A stretch of 64,000 nt of DNA from Sphingobacterium spiritivorum ATCC 33861 (GCF_000143765.1 NZ_GL379771.1:372001-436000), one strand, 5' to 3'. Positions 24,759 to 33,619 are shown, counted from the stretch's first letter. Program-made: numbers and translations. The notes: generated by a model not told the origin, from the letters alone.

Positions 24759-25802
24759 TTATAACTGTACCTGCCGGATCACATTCTTCACATTCAGCTC
24801 TATAATATCTGTCATGGAATTACATTTGAGATACTGCTTATTATCGTGAAATTCGGCATATCCCTCTTTCAGACGGTTGATATTTTCTACCGATGATAGT
24901 TGCTGTGTCTTAGAAGCATCACGCAGATCTGCAATACGATGACGCTCGCTTCTTACCCTGTGCACAATAGATGATCGCTCTTCCTGCTGATATTGGGATA
25001 CGGTACGGTCATTGAGATAATCCATACATATCTTCACATACGGGAAATTTTCTTTAAAAAACTGAGGCATATATACTTTAGGATTGCCTTCATAAAACTG
25101 CTGGTCAAAATCTATTGCACGTATCCGGAACTGGAAATCGTCAAAATCAGGCGTAATCTGCATCACGAAGTTGTAAGCCCTCATATCTCCAAGTAAGGTA
25201 ATAATACATCGTTCATTGAATTTTACAAATTCCTTGGCAATACGTGTCATATTATAATCCGGAGAATACATTCGGGATTTAGTAAATACATCTCCGGGAA
25301 TACCTACAATATGTTCTTCGACCAATGTTTCGTGATCTACCAGATAATTCACCTGATTGGGAGACAGGATTTCCTCTAATTCCAATCCATAGATGCGCGA
25401 GGCATCCGCCTGCTTTATATAAAAGTAATCGTATACATCGTTCAACCTATTGACAATGCGGATACGGAAAGGTCTCGTATTTCCAAAGGCGCAGTACTCT
25501 ATACGATCTATATACTTGTGCTGGACGATCCGCGTATTTCCGGAAGCCTTGAGCTGCGCATAGATTATTTTAAGTCCTTCATACAACTGATCCTGTAAAT
25601 ACGGCGGATACAGGGGTGTTTCCCAAAAGGTATCATTTCCATACTTATCCATTACCGGAACGGTTTCTGTAAACGTTAATAAATCTTTATAGGCGATAGG
25701 CAATTTACCATCCCGTTGGTACATTTTCAGATATTTATGCAGTCCGGATCCTACCGGAAATATCGGCTTCTTCCTTGATATCTTTACGTCATCGTATTCC
25801 AT
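24759..25802 (-). CDS. Conserved unknown protein with kinase-like active-site motifs
   Basis: 347 residues, soluble, no signal peptide. I do not recognise a named family. Several segments look like a protein- or lipid-kinase fold: Lys130 in YFYIKQAD (ATP lysine position), acidic residues in LELEEIL (141-145), GDMRAYNFVMQ (Asp206 and Asn211, like a catalytic loop GDxxxxN) and RAIDFDQQF (Asp231, like the metal-binding DFG/DFD). The spacing is reasonable for a small atypical kinase. The C-terminal 80 residues are charged and helical. Neighbours (ruvC, an Lrp regulator) give no functional clue. Confidence 0.6.
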   Translation of the reverse strand: MEYDDVKISRKKPIFPVGSGLHKYLKMYQRDGKLPIAYKDLLTFTETVPVMDKYGNDTFWETPLYPPYLQDQLYEGLKIIYAQLKASGNTRIVQHKYIDRIEYCAFGNTRPFRIRIVNRLNDVYDYFYIKQADASRIYGLELEEILSPNQVNYLVDHETLVEEHIVGIPGDVFTKSRMYSPDYNMTRIAKEFVKFNERCIITLLGDMRAYNFVMQITPDFDDFQFRIRAIDFDQQFYEGNPKVYMPQFFKENFPYVKICMDYLNDRTVSQYQQEERSSIVHRVRSERHRIADLRDASKTQQLSSVENINRLKEGYAEFHDNKQYLKCNSMTDIIELNVKNVIRQVQL

Positions 25803-26028
25803 GCCTGTATTTTTTATAAATATACTGATTTAATAGACTTGGACTACTAGTAATTTTTTTAAACTAATGACATATTAATTATGAAATTAATACCTCAATA
25901 ACCAAAAATCTTATTATTTTTGTAAAATTATCAAGAATATCAAATAAAAGAATTGAAAGAAGCATACGCTATAGTTGAAAGGGACTTAAAAACAATCACC
26001 TGTAGTACTAACCACATATAGACCAGGA

Positions 26029-26036
26029 TATTTTTG
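26029..26036 (+). promoter_or_regulatory. Putative -7 element for the Lrp-type regulator gene
   Basis: TATTTTTG fits TAnnTTTG and would give a leader of about 110 nt containing the stem-loop at 26062-26094. No matching -33 element was found, so this is weak. Confidence 0.3.
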
Positions 26037-26061
26037 AATGAAAAACTTACAATTTAATTGT

Positions 26062-26094
26062 GATGAAAGCCGTAGAAATCTACGATCTTTCATC
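26062..26094 (+). other. Stem-loop in the leader of the Lrp-type regulator gene
   Basis: Outer stem GATGAAAG / CTTTCATC and inner stem CGTAG / CTACG around loop AAAT, with small internal mismatches. There is no T-run after it, so it is more likely a leader structure or regulator site than a terminator. Confidence 0.55.
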
Positions 26095-26151
26095 CTGTCA
26101 CATATATAAAGATCTTAACAAAGACATATTTTAAACACAAATACAGGATTT

Positions 26152-26625
26152 ATGGAAAATAATTATTCCAACTACGATTTAGATACACTAGACATCCAGA
26201 TCTTGTCCATATTAATGGAGGACGCTTCGATTCCGTACACCGAAATAGCTAAAAAATTAATTGTTTCCGGCGGAACCATACACGTTCGTATGAAAAAAAT
26301 GGAAGAACTTGGAATCATCCGTGGTTCTAATCTGATTATCAATCCTCAAAAAGTAGGTTTTGATATCACTGCATTCTTAGGTATCTATCTGGATAAAGGA
26401 TCCCAATATGCCGATGCTGTAGAACAATTGAAAAAAATCAAAGAAGTAGTTGAATTACATTATTGTACAGGTCAATACAGTATCTTTGCGAAAATTATCT
26501 GCCGCGACACAGGACACTTACGTAAAGTCCTGAATGAGGATATTCAATCTGTAAAAGGTATTCAACGTACAGAGACTATTATCTCTTTAGAGGAAAGTAT
26601 TAAGAGACAGATCAGTCTGATCTAA
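26152..26625 (+). CDS. Lrp/AsnC-family transcriptional regulator
   Basis: 157 residues. The N-terminal winged helix-turn-helix (about 10-60: LDIQILSILMEDASIPYTEIAKKL, GTIHVRMKKMEELGII) is followed by the RAM/AsnC effector-binding domain (about 75-150), in which GQYSIFAKIIC is typical. Such regulators usually sense amino acids as octamers. It is convergent with the arginine operon, so a role in amino-acid metabolism is plausible but not shown. Confidence 0.9.
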   Translation: MENNYSNYDLDTLDIQILSILMEDASIPYTEIAKKLIVSGGTIHVRMKKMEELGIIRGSNLIINPQKVGFDITAFLGIYLDKGSQYADAVEQLKKIKEVVELHYCTGQYSIFAKIICRDTGHLRKVLNEDIQSVKGIQRTETIISLEESIKRQISLI

Positions 26626-26640
26626 AAAAGAAATACATTA

Positions 26641-26677
26641 AAAAAGCGCCATTAGTAAATATTAATGGCGCTTTTTT
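26641..26677. terminator. Bidirectional terminator between the Lrp-type gene and argE
   Basis: AAAAAGCGCCATTA / TTAATGGCGCTTTTTT with a short loop. The right end overlaps the argE stop codon, and the A-rich and T-rich flanks let it work in both directions. Confidence 0.88.
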
Positions 26678-27743
26678 AATGTACGATTTGATCTAATATC
26701 TGTATATAGAGAGGAATACCCTGCTCTATCTCATAGACATAAATATATTCGTCAGCCATATGCGAACGGGCAGAATCCCCGGGTCCAAGTTTTAAAGAAG
26801 GTATACGCAATAATGCCTGATCGCTCATCGTCGGCGAACCGTACGTATTACGTCCTAATGCCGTACCGGCTTTCACAACCGGATGATCTTTAGGAATAAA
26901 AGAAGACGTAAGACGTGTTGATCTTGCTTTGACCGATGATCGTACATGTTGCTGAATAATGGCCAGCGTTTCTTCATTACTATAAGCATCAGTCGTACGC
27001 ACATCGACCACAAAAGAACAGGTTGACGGCACAACATTGTGCTGGGAACCGGCATTTATCTGAGTAACTGACATCTTTACAGGACCCAGACTCTCTGATT
27101 CTTTAGGAAAACGGAAGGTTCTGAACCATTCGATATCCGGCATAGCTTCATAGATAGCATTTACACCTTCTTCCCTTGCAGCATGACCGGCTACACCCTG
27201 TGACTCACAATCCAGCACCATCAAGCCTTTTTCGGTAATAGCAAGATCCATAAGTGTAGGTTCACCAACTATAGCAAAATCCAGTCTCCCCAAATCGTCC
27301 ACAATAGCAGATATTCCGTTGAGTCCTGAGATTTCTTCTTCTGCAGTCGCAGCAAGACAAAAATTGTATCTGAGATCTTTTTGCTCATGATAATAAAGAA
27401 ATACAGCGATCAATGATACCAGACATCCTCCTGCATCGTTACTTCCCAAACCAAACAATTTATCATCAATAATTTCAGCCTGAAAAGGATCTCTGGAATA
27501 TCCGGGATTCGGTTTTACCGTATCATGATGAGAATTTAGTAAAATAGTAGGCTTAGCAGCATCGTAAAAGCGGTTATATGCCCAGATATTATTTCCCTTC
27601 CGGTGCGTTTTTACAGCATATGACTCCAGATAGCGTTGAATATGATGTGCTGTATCGGCTTCCTCCCTGCTTAAAGACGGAATTCGAATCAGCTCCTGCA
27701 GCAGGGTAATGCTTTTATCGATCAGCGTCAGCATATTACTCAT
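26676..27743 (-). CDS. argE: M20-family amidohydrolase, probable N-acyl-ornithine/citrulline deacylase (ArgE-like)
   Basis: 355 residues. Zinc-site motifs of the M20 family are LNSHHDTV (His and Asp), GSNDAGG (bridging Asp), TAEEEISGLNG (catalytic Glu pair), VGEPT and a C-terminal RSHMADEY (His). A dimerisation (lid) domain sits in the middle. In Bacteroidota the ArgF' route yields N-acylcitrulline, so the substrate is probably N-succinyl- or N-acetylcitrulline rather than acetylornithine; this is inference from the neighbouring argF'. The start overlaps the proC stop (ATGAGTAA). It is the last gene of the operon. Confidence 0.85.
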   Translation of the reverse strand: MSNMLTLIDKSITLLQELIRIPSLSREEADTAHHIQRYLESYAVKTHRKGNNIWAYNRFYDAAKPTILLNSHHDTVKPNPGYSRDPFQAEIIDDKLFGLGSNDAGGCLVSLIAVFLYYHEQKDLRYNFCLAATAEEEISGLNGISAIVDDLGRLDFAIVGEPTLMDLAITEKGLMVLDCESQGVAGHAAREEGVNAIYEAMPDIEWFRTFRFPKESESLGPVKMSVTQINAGSQHNVVPSTCSFVVDVRTTDAYSNEETLAIIQQHVRSSVKARSTRLTSSFIPKDHPVVKAGTALGRNTYGSPTMSDQALLRIPSLKLGPGDSARSHMADEYIYVYEIEQGIPLYIQILDQIVH

Positions 27744-28536
27744 TATATAATCCGCCAGCTTTGGCTGCAGAAAGCTTTATCCCTTTTATAAAAGCAGAAC
27801 TAAATCCATTGTGTTCCATTTCGTTCAAGCCTGCGATTGTACAGCCTTTGGGACTGGTTACTTTATCAATCTCACTTTCCGGGTGATTTTGAGTCTGCAG
27901 TAAAAGATCGGCAGCACCTTTGGCTGTCTGAATAGCCATTTTCAAAGCGTCATGCGCATGAAATCCTATTTCTACACCACCCTGAGATGCTGCACGTATA
28001 CTACGCAGGAAAAACGCAATACCACACGCACACAAAGCAGTGGCAGAGGTCATCAGATCTTCGTTGATAACGACAACAGCTCCTACCGTTTCGAAGAGTT
28101 GCTGCACCTGTTCTAACTGCTGTTCGCTGGCATTATCGGTAGCGATACAAGTCATAGACTGTCCGATAGCAATTGCAGTATTTGGCATAGCACGTACCAC
28201 AGGTATTGTGCTGCCTAATATTGCTTTCACATCCGCACAGGAAACGCCTGAAACTACAGAAACAATAAGCTGGTGAGCACCGATAGTCGGTTCCAGCTCC
28301 TCCATCACTTTCCTGAGTTGCTGAGGCAGGACCGCAAGAACTATGATATCTGCTGCTTCAATAGCTGCAGCATTGTTATCACTCACCCCGAAGCCTTCTT
28401 GCCTCTCTTTATCCAGTGCGGACAACGATCTTCTCGTCAATGTAATAGCAGAAGCCGGATAAGCTCCTGATTTAACGAGTCCTTTTGCAAGGGAAAGCCC
28501 GATATTTCCTGTTCCTATAATTGTTATTTTACTCAT
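27736..28536 (-). CDS. proC: Pyrroline-5-carboxylate reductase
   Basis: Reduces P5C to proline with NAD(P)H. 266 residues. The Rossmann motif GTGNIGLSLAKGLVKSG is at the N-terminus, with VRAMPNTAIAIGQSMT in the middle and the signature TSPKGCTIAGLNEMEHNGF (where GGTT is more usual) near the C-terminus. It sits inside the arginine operon between argB and argE, overlapping argE by 8 bp, which links proline and arginine synthesis from glutamate. The ALCACGIAF segment replaces the usual SGSGPAY; this is unusual but the rest is intact. Confidence 0.9.
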   Translation of the reverse strand: MSKITIIGTGNIGLSLAKGLVKSGAYPASAITLTRRSLSALDKERQEGFGVSDNNAAAIEAADIIVLAVLPQQLRKVMEELEPTIGAHQLIVSVVSGVSCADVKAILGSTIPVVRAMPNTAIAIGQSMTCIATDNASEQQLEQVQQLFETVGAVVVINEDLMTSATALCACGIAFFLRSIRAASQGGVEIGFHAHDALKMAIQTAKGAADLLLQTQNHPESEIDKVTSPKGCTIAGLNEMEHNGFSSAFIKGIKLSAAKAGGLYNE

Positions 28537-28557
28537 GGTTGTAGGTTGATTTATTTC

Positions 28558-29355
28558 TTATTTAGCGACCAGGCAGGTCCCGAAATGACTCTGCTGAAAC
28601 AGATGCAGATTATTTGCGTTGCCTACGTATACATGCTTTACACCCTTACGGATAGCATCAAAGGCATTCTGCAATTTAGGAATCATTCCGGTATGGATCA
28701 CGCCTTCTTTTTTAAGTTGTTCAAAATCTTTGGCATTTATACGTTCAAAAACAGAGTTTTCATCTTTCACATCGCGTAATACACCATTTTTTTCAAAACA
28801 ATAAATGAGCGAAGTCTCATACAAGTCAGCCAATGCAACAGCCAAAGCAGATGCAATGGTATCCGCATTGGTATTCAGCAACTGTCCGATACCATTGTGT
28901 GTAATTGCGGAGAAAACGGGTACAAACCCCGCTTCCAATACTTTCTTTATAGAGGCTGTATTGATCGAATCGTGCATGATATCTCCCACAAATCCATAAT
29001 CAATGTCTTTAACAGGGCGTTTCATAGTACGGATTGTATCACCGTCAGCACCACTAAGCCCCAATGCATCACAATTCAAATTTTGTAGTTTAGAGACAAT
29101 GGACTTATTCGTAAGACCTGCATAAACCATCGTCACGATTTTCAGCATTTCAGCGTCCGTGACTCTTCTGCCATCGATCAGATTAGCTTCAATACCTAAA
29201 TCTGCAGCTAATCTCGTAGCGATCTTTCCACCACCGTGTACTAATATTTTTTTTCCGGATAACGCAGAGAATTTTTCTAAAAAATCATTCAGATCCTGTT
29301 CATTATCAATTACATTACCACCAATCTTTATAATATTCAGCGTACTAACCCCCAT
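28558..29355 (-). CDS. argB: N-acylglutamate kinase (acetylglutamate kinase family)
   Basis: Phosphorylates N-acetylglutamate (or N-succinylglutamate in the ArgF' variant pathway). 265 residues of the amino-acid kinase family, with IIKIGGNVID, LVHGGGKIATRLAADLG, GLSGADGDTI, NTNADTIASALAVAL and a C-terminal TGMIPKLQNAFDAIRKGV, all conserved ArgB segments. No N-terminal arginine-sensing extension is present, so feedback inhibition by arginine is unlikely. It lies 21 bp after argF' and 21 bp before proC. Confidence 0.93.
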   Translation of the reverse strand: MGVSTLNIIKIGGNVIDNEQDLNDFLEKFSALSGKKILVHGGGKIATRLAADLGIEANLIDGRRVTDAEMLKIVTMVYAGLTNKSIVSKLQNLNCDALGLSGADGDTIRTMKRPVKDIDYGFVGDIMHDSINTASIKKVLEAGFVPVFSAITHNGIGQLLNTNADTIASALAVALADLYETSLIYCFEKNGVLRDVKDENSVFERINAKDFEQLKKEGVIHTGMIPKLQNAFDAIRKGVKHVYVGNANNLHLFQQSHFGTCLVAK

Positions 29356-29376
29356 AGTCTACTTATTGCTTTCGTT

Positions 29377-30345
29377 TTATTTCTTTAAATTTTCCAACAT
29401 TCTTTTGATAACCACCTGAGCAGCCCATACTCTGTTGCTTGCTTCTTTAATGACAAGAGAATTGGGACCGTCCAAAATCTCCGAAGACAGTTCAAGGTCA
29501 CGTCTTACCGGAAGGCAATGCATTACCTTAGCATCGTTAGTCAGTTTTAACTTCTTATTATCCATCATCCAGTCTTCCTCTATCGGATATACTTTGCCGT
29601 AATCTTCATAAGAAGACCAGTTTTTGACATATACAAAATCTGCATCCTGGAGACTCTCTTTAAGATTGGTAGAGATAGTCGCTCCTTCTGTAAATTCTTT
29701 CGCAAGCTGATAGCCTTCCGGTTGTACAACCGTAAAGTCCAGCAGACCTTCTTCCTGAGCTCTGCACATCCATTCCGCAAATGAATTAGGGACAGCCTGT
29801 GGCAATGCTTTCACATGAGGAGCCCATGTCAACACGACTTTCGGTTTACCGGGCTTATTCCAATGCTCTACGATTGTAATGAGATCCGTTAAACTTTGTA
29901 AAGGGTGTCTGGTTGCACTTTCCAGCGAAACAACAGGTACAGCACAATATTTCATAAACTTGCTGAACAGATCTTCGCTGTAATCTTCTTTTCTGTCTTT
30001 CAATTTAGGAAAGGAACGCAGCCCTAAGATATCACAGTATTCACCCATGACTGCAGCAGCTTCACGGATATGCTCTACTGTAGTACCATTCATCACAACA
30101 CCATCCTGAGTCTCCAGAGCCCAGCCATCTTTATCCATATTCATGACCATGACATTCATACCCAGATTCATTGCTGCTTTTTGGGTACTCAAACGGGTAC
30201 GTAAACTCGGGTTTAGGAAAACTAGACCCAGCGTTTTATGTTTTCCCAGATCTTCATTGGCATTTGGATTAGCCTTTAAAGCTAATGCTTCCTTAACAGC
30301 CTCAGAAAGATTCGGGATATCGTCTACTGAAAAAAACTTGTTCAT
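29377..30345 (-). CDS. argF': N-succinylornithine (or N-acetylornithine) carbamoyltransferase, ArgF' type
   Basis: Carbamoylates acyl-ornithine to acyl-citrulline. 322 residues. LNPSLRTRLSTQKAAMNLGM carries the carbamoyl-phosphate loop in the ArgF' form (S-x-R-T-R). DGWALETQDGVVMNG, ATRHPLQSLTDLITI, TWAPHVKALPQAVPNSFAEW and MHCLPVRRD match the Bacteroides fragilis enzyme, not ordinary ornithine carbamoyltransferase. Val90 occupies the position that is Pro in the B. fragilis succinylornithine enzyme and Glu in the Xanthomonas acetylornithine enzyme, which predicts succinylornithine specificity. It sits 11 bp after argD. Confidence 0.92.
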   Translation of the reverse strand: MNKFFSVDDIPNLSEAVKEALALKANPNANEDLGKHKTLGLVFLNPSLRTRLSTQKAAMNLGMNVMVMNMDKDGWALETQDGVVMNGTTVEHIREAAAVMGEYCDILGLRSFPKLKDRKEDYSEDLFSKFMKYCAVPVVSLESATRHPLQSLTDLITIVEHWNKPGKPKVVLTWAPHVKALPQAVPNSFAEWMCRAQEEGLLDFTVVQPEGYQLAKEFTEGATISTNLKESLQDADFVYVKNWSSYEDYGKVYPIEEDWMMDNKKLKLTNDAKVMHCLPVRRDLELSSEILDGPNSLVIKEASNRVWAAQVVIKRMLENLKK

Positions 30346-30356
30346 ATGCTATTATT

Positions 30357-31493
30357 CTAAAGGACTTTTAATCTTCTGTCAAATGCTTCCAAAAATTGAT
30401 CAGCATGCGCTTTTGTTATGTTTAAAGCAGGAAGTAAACGGATCACATTAGGTTTAGCTTCACCGGTAAAGATTTTCTCTTTTTCCAGAAGTTCTTTTTT
30501 AAGCGTCGATAGATCTTCCGGAAGATCTATACCAATCATTAAACCTCTTCCTCTTACTTCTTTGATTCTGTCTATTTTTTTTAGTTCAGTTATCAGATAC
30601 TGACCTACTTCTTCCGCATTTTTTAACAGGTTGTCTTGTTTTATTACTTCCAGCACAGCCACTGCAGCTGCACATGCAAGATGATTTCCACCGAATGTAG
30701 TACCTAACATACCAAAGACAGCTTTAAACTTCGGAGCAATACTGATCGCACCTATCGGAAAACCATTCCCCATACCTTTGGCCATAGTATATATATCCGC
30801 GTCGATACCGGCATAATCATGCGAGTAAAAAGATCCCGTACGTCCATAGCCACACTGCACTGCGTCTGCTATGAATACCGCATTATGCTGATCACATAAA
30901 GATCTGATCAATCTCAGGAATGGAACAGAAGCTTCCTGTATACCTCCAACGCCTTGTATACCTTCTATTATCACAGAAGATATTTCATCTCCATAGGAGT
31001 CAAAAGCTTGCTGTAGAGCCTCTTCATCATTAAACGGAAGAAAGACCACATTATCCGTTTCATTTACAGGAGCTACGATATTAGGATTGTCCGTCGCAGC
31101 AACCGCCAGAGATGTACGTCCGTGAAATGCTTTGGTAAAGGAGATCACCTTTTTACGTTTATTATAAAAGGAAGCCAGTTTCAAGGCATTTTCATTTGCC
31201 TCAGCTCCTGAATTGCATAAGAAAAGATGATAGTCTGATTTACCGGACAATTCGCCCAGTAAGCGGGCCAGTTCCTTTTGAATTGGGATTTCGACAGAAT
31301 TGGAATAAAAACCTATCTCATTAAGCTGATCTGTCAATCGTCGCACATAATGTGGGTGAGTGTGTCCAATAGAAATGACTGCATGTCCACCATACAGATC
31401 TAAATAAGCATTTCCTGCTGCATCCCACACCGTAGAACCTTTTGCTTTTACGATGTTGATCGGATTAATGGGATAAACGTTAAATAAGTCCAT
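30357..31493 (-). CDS. argD: Acylornithine aminotransferase (class III, PLP)
   Basis: Makes N-acylornithine from the semialdehyde with glutamate as amino donor. 378 residues with class III signatures: LFLCNSGAEANENALKLA, KAFHGRTSLAV, the PLP-interacting Asp in FIADAVQCGYGRTG, and the Schiff-base Lys in YTMAKGMGNGFPIGA. The Glu usually found in ADEVQ is Ala here. It is the first gene of the arginine run argD-argF'-argB-proC-argE. argC, argG, argH and an acetyltransferase gene are not in the window. Confidence 0.92.
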   Translation of the reverse strand: MDLFNVYPINPINIVKAKGSTVWDAAGNAYLDLYGGHAVISIGHTHPHYVRRLTDQLNEIGFYSNSVEIPIQKELARLLGELSGKSDYHLFLCNSGAEANENALKLASFYNKRKKVISFTKAFHGRTSLAVAATDNPNIVAPVNETDNVVFLPFNDEEALQQAFDSYGDEISSVIIEGIQGVGGIQEASVPFLRLIRSLCDQHNAVFIADAVQCGYGRTGSFYSHDYAGIDADIYTMAKGMGNGFPIGAISIAPKFKAVFGMLGTTFGGNHLACAAAVAVLEVIKQDNLLKNAEEVGQYLITELKKIDRIKEVRGRGLMIGIDLPEDLSTLKKELLEKEKIFTGEAKPNVIRLLPALNITKAHADQFLEAFDRRLKVL

Positions 31494-31540
31494 TTATGAT
31501 TTAAGTAAAAATAAGGATGTACCCACCCCAGAATGAGATA

Positions 31541-31548
31541 CAAATATA
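31541..31548 (-). promoter_or_regulatory. Putative -7 element of the arginine operon
   Basis: TATATTTG on the minus strand, 47 bp before the argD start and downstream of the rplQ terminator. The -33 element is not clear. Confidence 0.38.
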
Positions 31549-31583
31549 AATAAGTAAAAACTAATTGAGGACAATTAAAGACA

Positions 31584-31620
31584 CAAAAAAAGTCCTCTTG
31601 GATATAAGAGGACTTTTTTT
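31584..31620 (-). terminator. Terminator of the ribosomal protein cluster, after rplQ
   Basis: AAAAAAAGTCCTCTT / AAGAGGACTTTTTTT around a five-base loop, with T-runs on both strands. It closes the ribosomal cluster and isolates it from argD. Confidence 0.92.
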
Positions 31621-31639
31621 GTACCGTTATGGCTTTAAA

Positions 31640-32389
31640 TTATTCAGCTTTCTTACCGCCGTCTAATTCTGCTTTAAGTTTTTCCAATTCTTCGAATTTA
31701 CCATCAGCAGCTAATTGTGCTTGCTCAGGCCATGTAGTAGGAACTGCAGTGTTGTAGTTCGAACCAGCTTCAGCTAGTAATTCTTCGATTTTAGAAACTT
31801 CTGTTGAAGCTAATTTCGCAAATGTGTCGATACCTGCACCTACCAGGATCTCAGCGATCTTAGGACCGATACCTTCTACGATAGTCAAATCATCAGCTTT
31901 AACTTCTGTTTTAGCAGCCTTTTTCGCTGTTGCTTTTTCTTCAGTAGCTCCTTCTGCAGCTTCAGTTTTCTTCTTACCACCACGACGACGAGTAGTTTTC
32001 TTTTCCGTAGCAGCTGTTGCACCGTATACTTCGTTATAGTCTACCAACTCGATGAATGCCATTTCAGCATTATCACCCAGACGATTTTCCATTTTGATAA
32101 TACGAGTGTAACCACCCGGACGATTTGCTACTTTCTCAGAGATCTCACGGAATAAGATAGTAACAGCATCTTTATCTTTCAGGTAAGAGAAAACTGTACG
32201 ACGTGAGTGAGTTGTATCGTCTTTTGATTTTGTGATCAAAGGCTCAACATAGGTACGTAATGCTTTAGCTTTAGCCAAAGTAGTAGTAATACGTTTGTGC
32301 TTGATCAATGATGTAGCCATATTTGCTAATAACGCTTTTCTATGGCTATCAGTGCGGCCTAAGTGGTTTACTTTTTTTCCGTGTCTCAT
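31640..32389 (-). CDS. rplQ: 50S ribosomal protein L17 with C-terminal helix-hairpin-helix extension
   Basis: 249 residues, about twice the usual length. L17 proper spans 1-120 ([21 protein letters not shown]). A Lys/Ala/Glu-rich linker covers about 121-166. The C-terminal module, about 167-249, has [21 protein letters not shown] (a helix-hairpin-helix) and a tail with [20 protein letters not shown]. This module is familiar from other Bacteroidota proteins (I recall it on L21), so it is probably a real extension rather than an assembly artefact. It is the last gene of the cluster, 153 bp after rpoA. Confidence 0.93.
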   Translation of the reverse strand: MRHGKKVNHLGRTDSHRKALLANMATSLIKHKRITTTLAKAKALRTYVEPLITKSKDDTTHSRRTVFSYLKDKDAVTILFREISEKVANRPGGYTRIIKMENRLGDNAEMAFIELVDYNEVYGATAATEKKTTRRRGGKKKTEAAEGATEEKATAKKAAKTEVKADDLTIVEGIGPKIAEILVGAGIDTFAKLASTEVSKIEELLAEAGSNYNTAVPTTWPEQAQLAADGKFEELEKLKAELDGGKKAE

Positions 32390-32542
32390 TTTTTTAATGT
32401 TGTTTGTGCATACCGTCCTTTTTCTGAATAAAGTCCCGAAGTACTAAAAAGATTATTGTAAAAATTATCTTTCATTGTTTCTTCCGGTTCGTCTATCCCG
32501 CAAAGGGGAATTATGCAACAGGTCGCTTAATTAAATTAATTA

Positions 32543-33535
32543 TTATTCTTCGTCTAACTTGAATTTAGACAAGTTCATTCCGAATGATAAACCTTTCGAT
32601 TTTACCAATTCCTGGATTTCGCTTAAAGATTTTTTACCAAAGTTTCTGAATTTCAACATATCAGCAACGTCGTATGTAACCAACTCTGCTAATGTGCGAA
32701 TGTCAGCAGCTTTAAGACAGTTCAATGCACGAACTGAAAGATCAAGATCAACTAATTCAGTTTTAAGGATCTTACGCATGTGTAAGATTTCTTCATCTAC
32801 TACTTTAGTCTCTTCTTTTGTTTGAGATTCCAATAGCATATTCTCATCAGAGAATAACATGAAGTGTTGGATCAAAATCTTAGCTGCTTCTTTCAAAGCA
32901 TCCTCTGGGTGAATAGAACCATCAGTAGTGATGTCCAACAACAATTTCTCGTAGTCAGTTTTTTGTTCTACACGGTAGTTCTCAATGGTATATTTAACAT
33001 TTTTAATCGGAGTAAAGATAGAGTCGATCGCGATCAGACCAACTGGTCCGTCCGTTACTTTATTCTCCTCAGCATTAACATATCCACGTCCCTTAGCAAC
33101 GCTCAATTCAACTTCAATAGTAACAGAGCTATCCATGTTGCAAACAACAAAATCAGGATTAAGGACTGTAAAATTGTTAGAGAATTTAGTGATATCACCG
33201 GCTAAGAATTGCTCTTGCCCATTGATTACTACAAATATTTTTTCGCTATCACCTTGTTCACCAGTCTTTTTGAAACGAATCTGCTTCAAGTTCAAGATAA
33301 TCTCAGTTACATCTTCTACTACACCTTTAATAGTAGAAAATTCATGAGAAACTCCTGAAAACCTTATCGACGTAATTGCATATCCTTCCAATGAGGACAA
33401 TAAAATACGGCGCAAAGCATTACCAATTGTCACGCCAAATCCTGGTTCTAATGGACGAAATTCGAACGTACCATCAAAATCAGTAGATTTTTGCATGATA
33501 ACTTTATCCGGTCTTTGAAATGCTAAAATTGCCAT
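32543..33535 (-). CDS. rpoA: DNA-directed RNA polymerase subunit alpha
   Basis: 330 residues. The N-terminal domain (about 1-230: [25 protein letters not shown], the dimerisation and assembly region) is followed by a linker and the alpha-CTD (about 245-320: [34 protein letters not shown]), which contacts DNA and regulators. Usual place between rpsD and rplQ; the 94-bp gap to rpsD contains a stem-loop. Confidence 0.98.
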   Translation of the reverse strand: MAILAFQRPDKVIMQKSTDFDGTFEFRPLEPGFGVTIGNALRRILLSSLEGYAITSIRFSGVSHEFSTIKGVVEDVTEIILNLKQIRFKKTGEQGDSEKIFVVINGQEQFLAGDITKFSNNFTVLNPDFVVCNMDSSVTIEVELSVAKGRGYVNAEENKVTDGPVGLIAIDSIFTPIKNVKYTIENYRVEQKTDYEKLLLDITTDGSIHPEDALKEAAKILIQHFMLFSDENMLLESQTKEETKVVDEEILHMRKILKTELVDLDLSVRALNCLKAADIRTLAELVTYDVADMLKFRNFGKKSLSEIQELVKSKGLSFGMNLSKFKLDEE

Positions 33536-33583
33536 TTAATTTCTATTAAAGTTTTATTTGTAATAATACTTATGTATACAAAC

Positions 33584-33619
33584 AGGATAATGCATAACCG
33601 AATGATTATGCATGATCCT
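33584..33619 (-). other. Stem-loop between rpsD and rpoA
   Basis: AGGATAATGCATAA / TTATGCATGATCCT with loop CCGAATGA; a 14-bp stem with one mismatch. There is no T-run after it on the minus strand, so a processing or stability role is more likely than termination. Confidence 0.5.

Larger units (their letters stand above)
25803..26151. other. 349-bp AT-rich intergenic region before the Lrp-type regulator
   Basis: Lies between the unknown gene (minus) and the Lrp/AsnC gene (plus). It holds two TATTTTTG matches to the -7 consensus (25915-25922 and 26029-26036) and a strong stem-loop (26062-26094). No coding frame was seen. Confidence 0.6.

Noticed and set aside
32390..32542. 153-bp gap between rpoA and rplQ examined for a promoter or hairpin
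   Set aside because: Only weak symmetry (TCCC...GGGA) and no TAnnTTTG match at a sensible position; nothing supportable.
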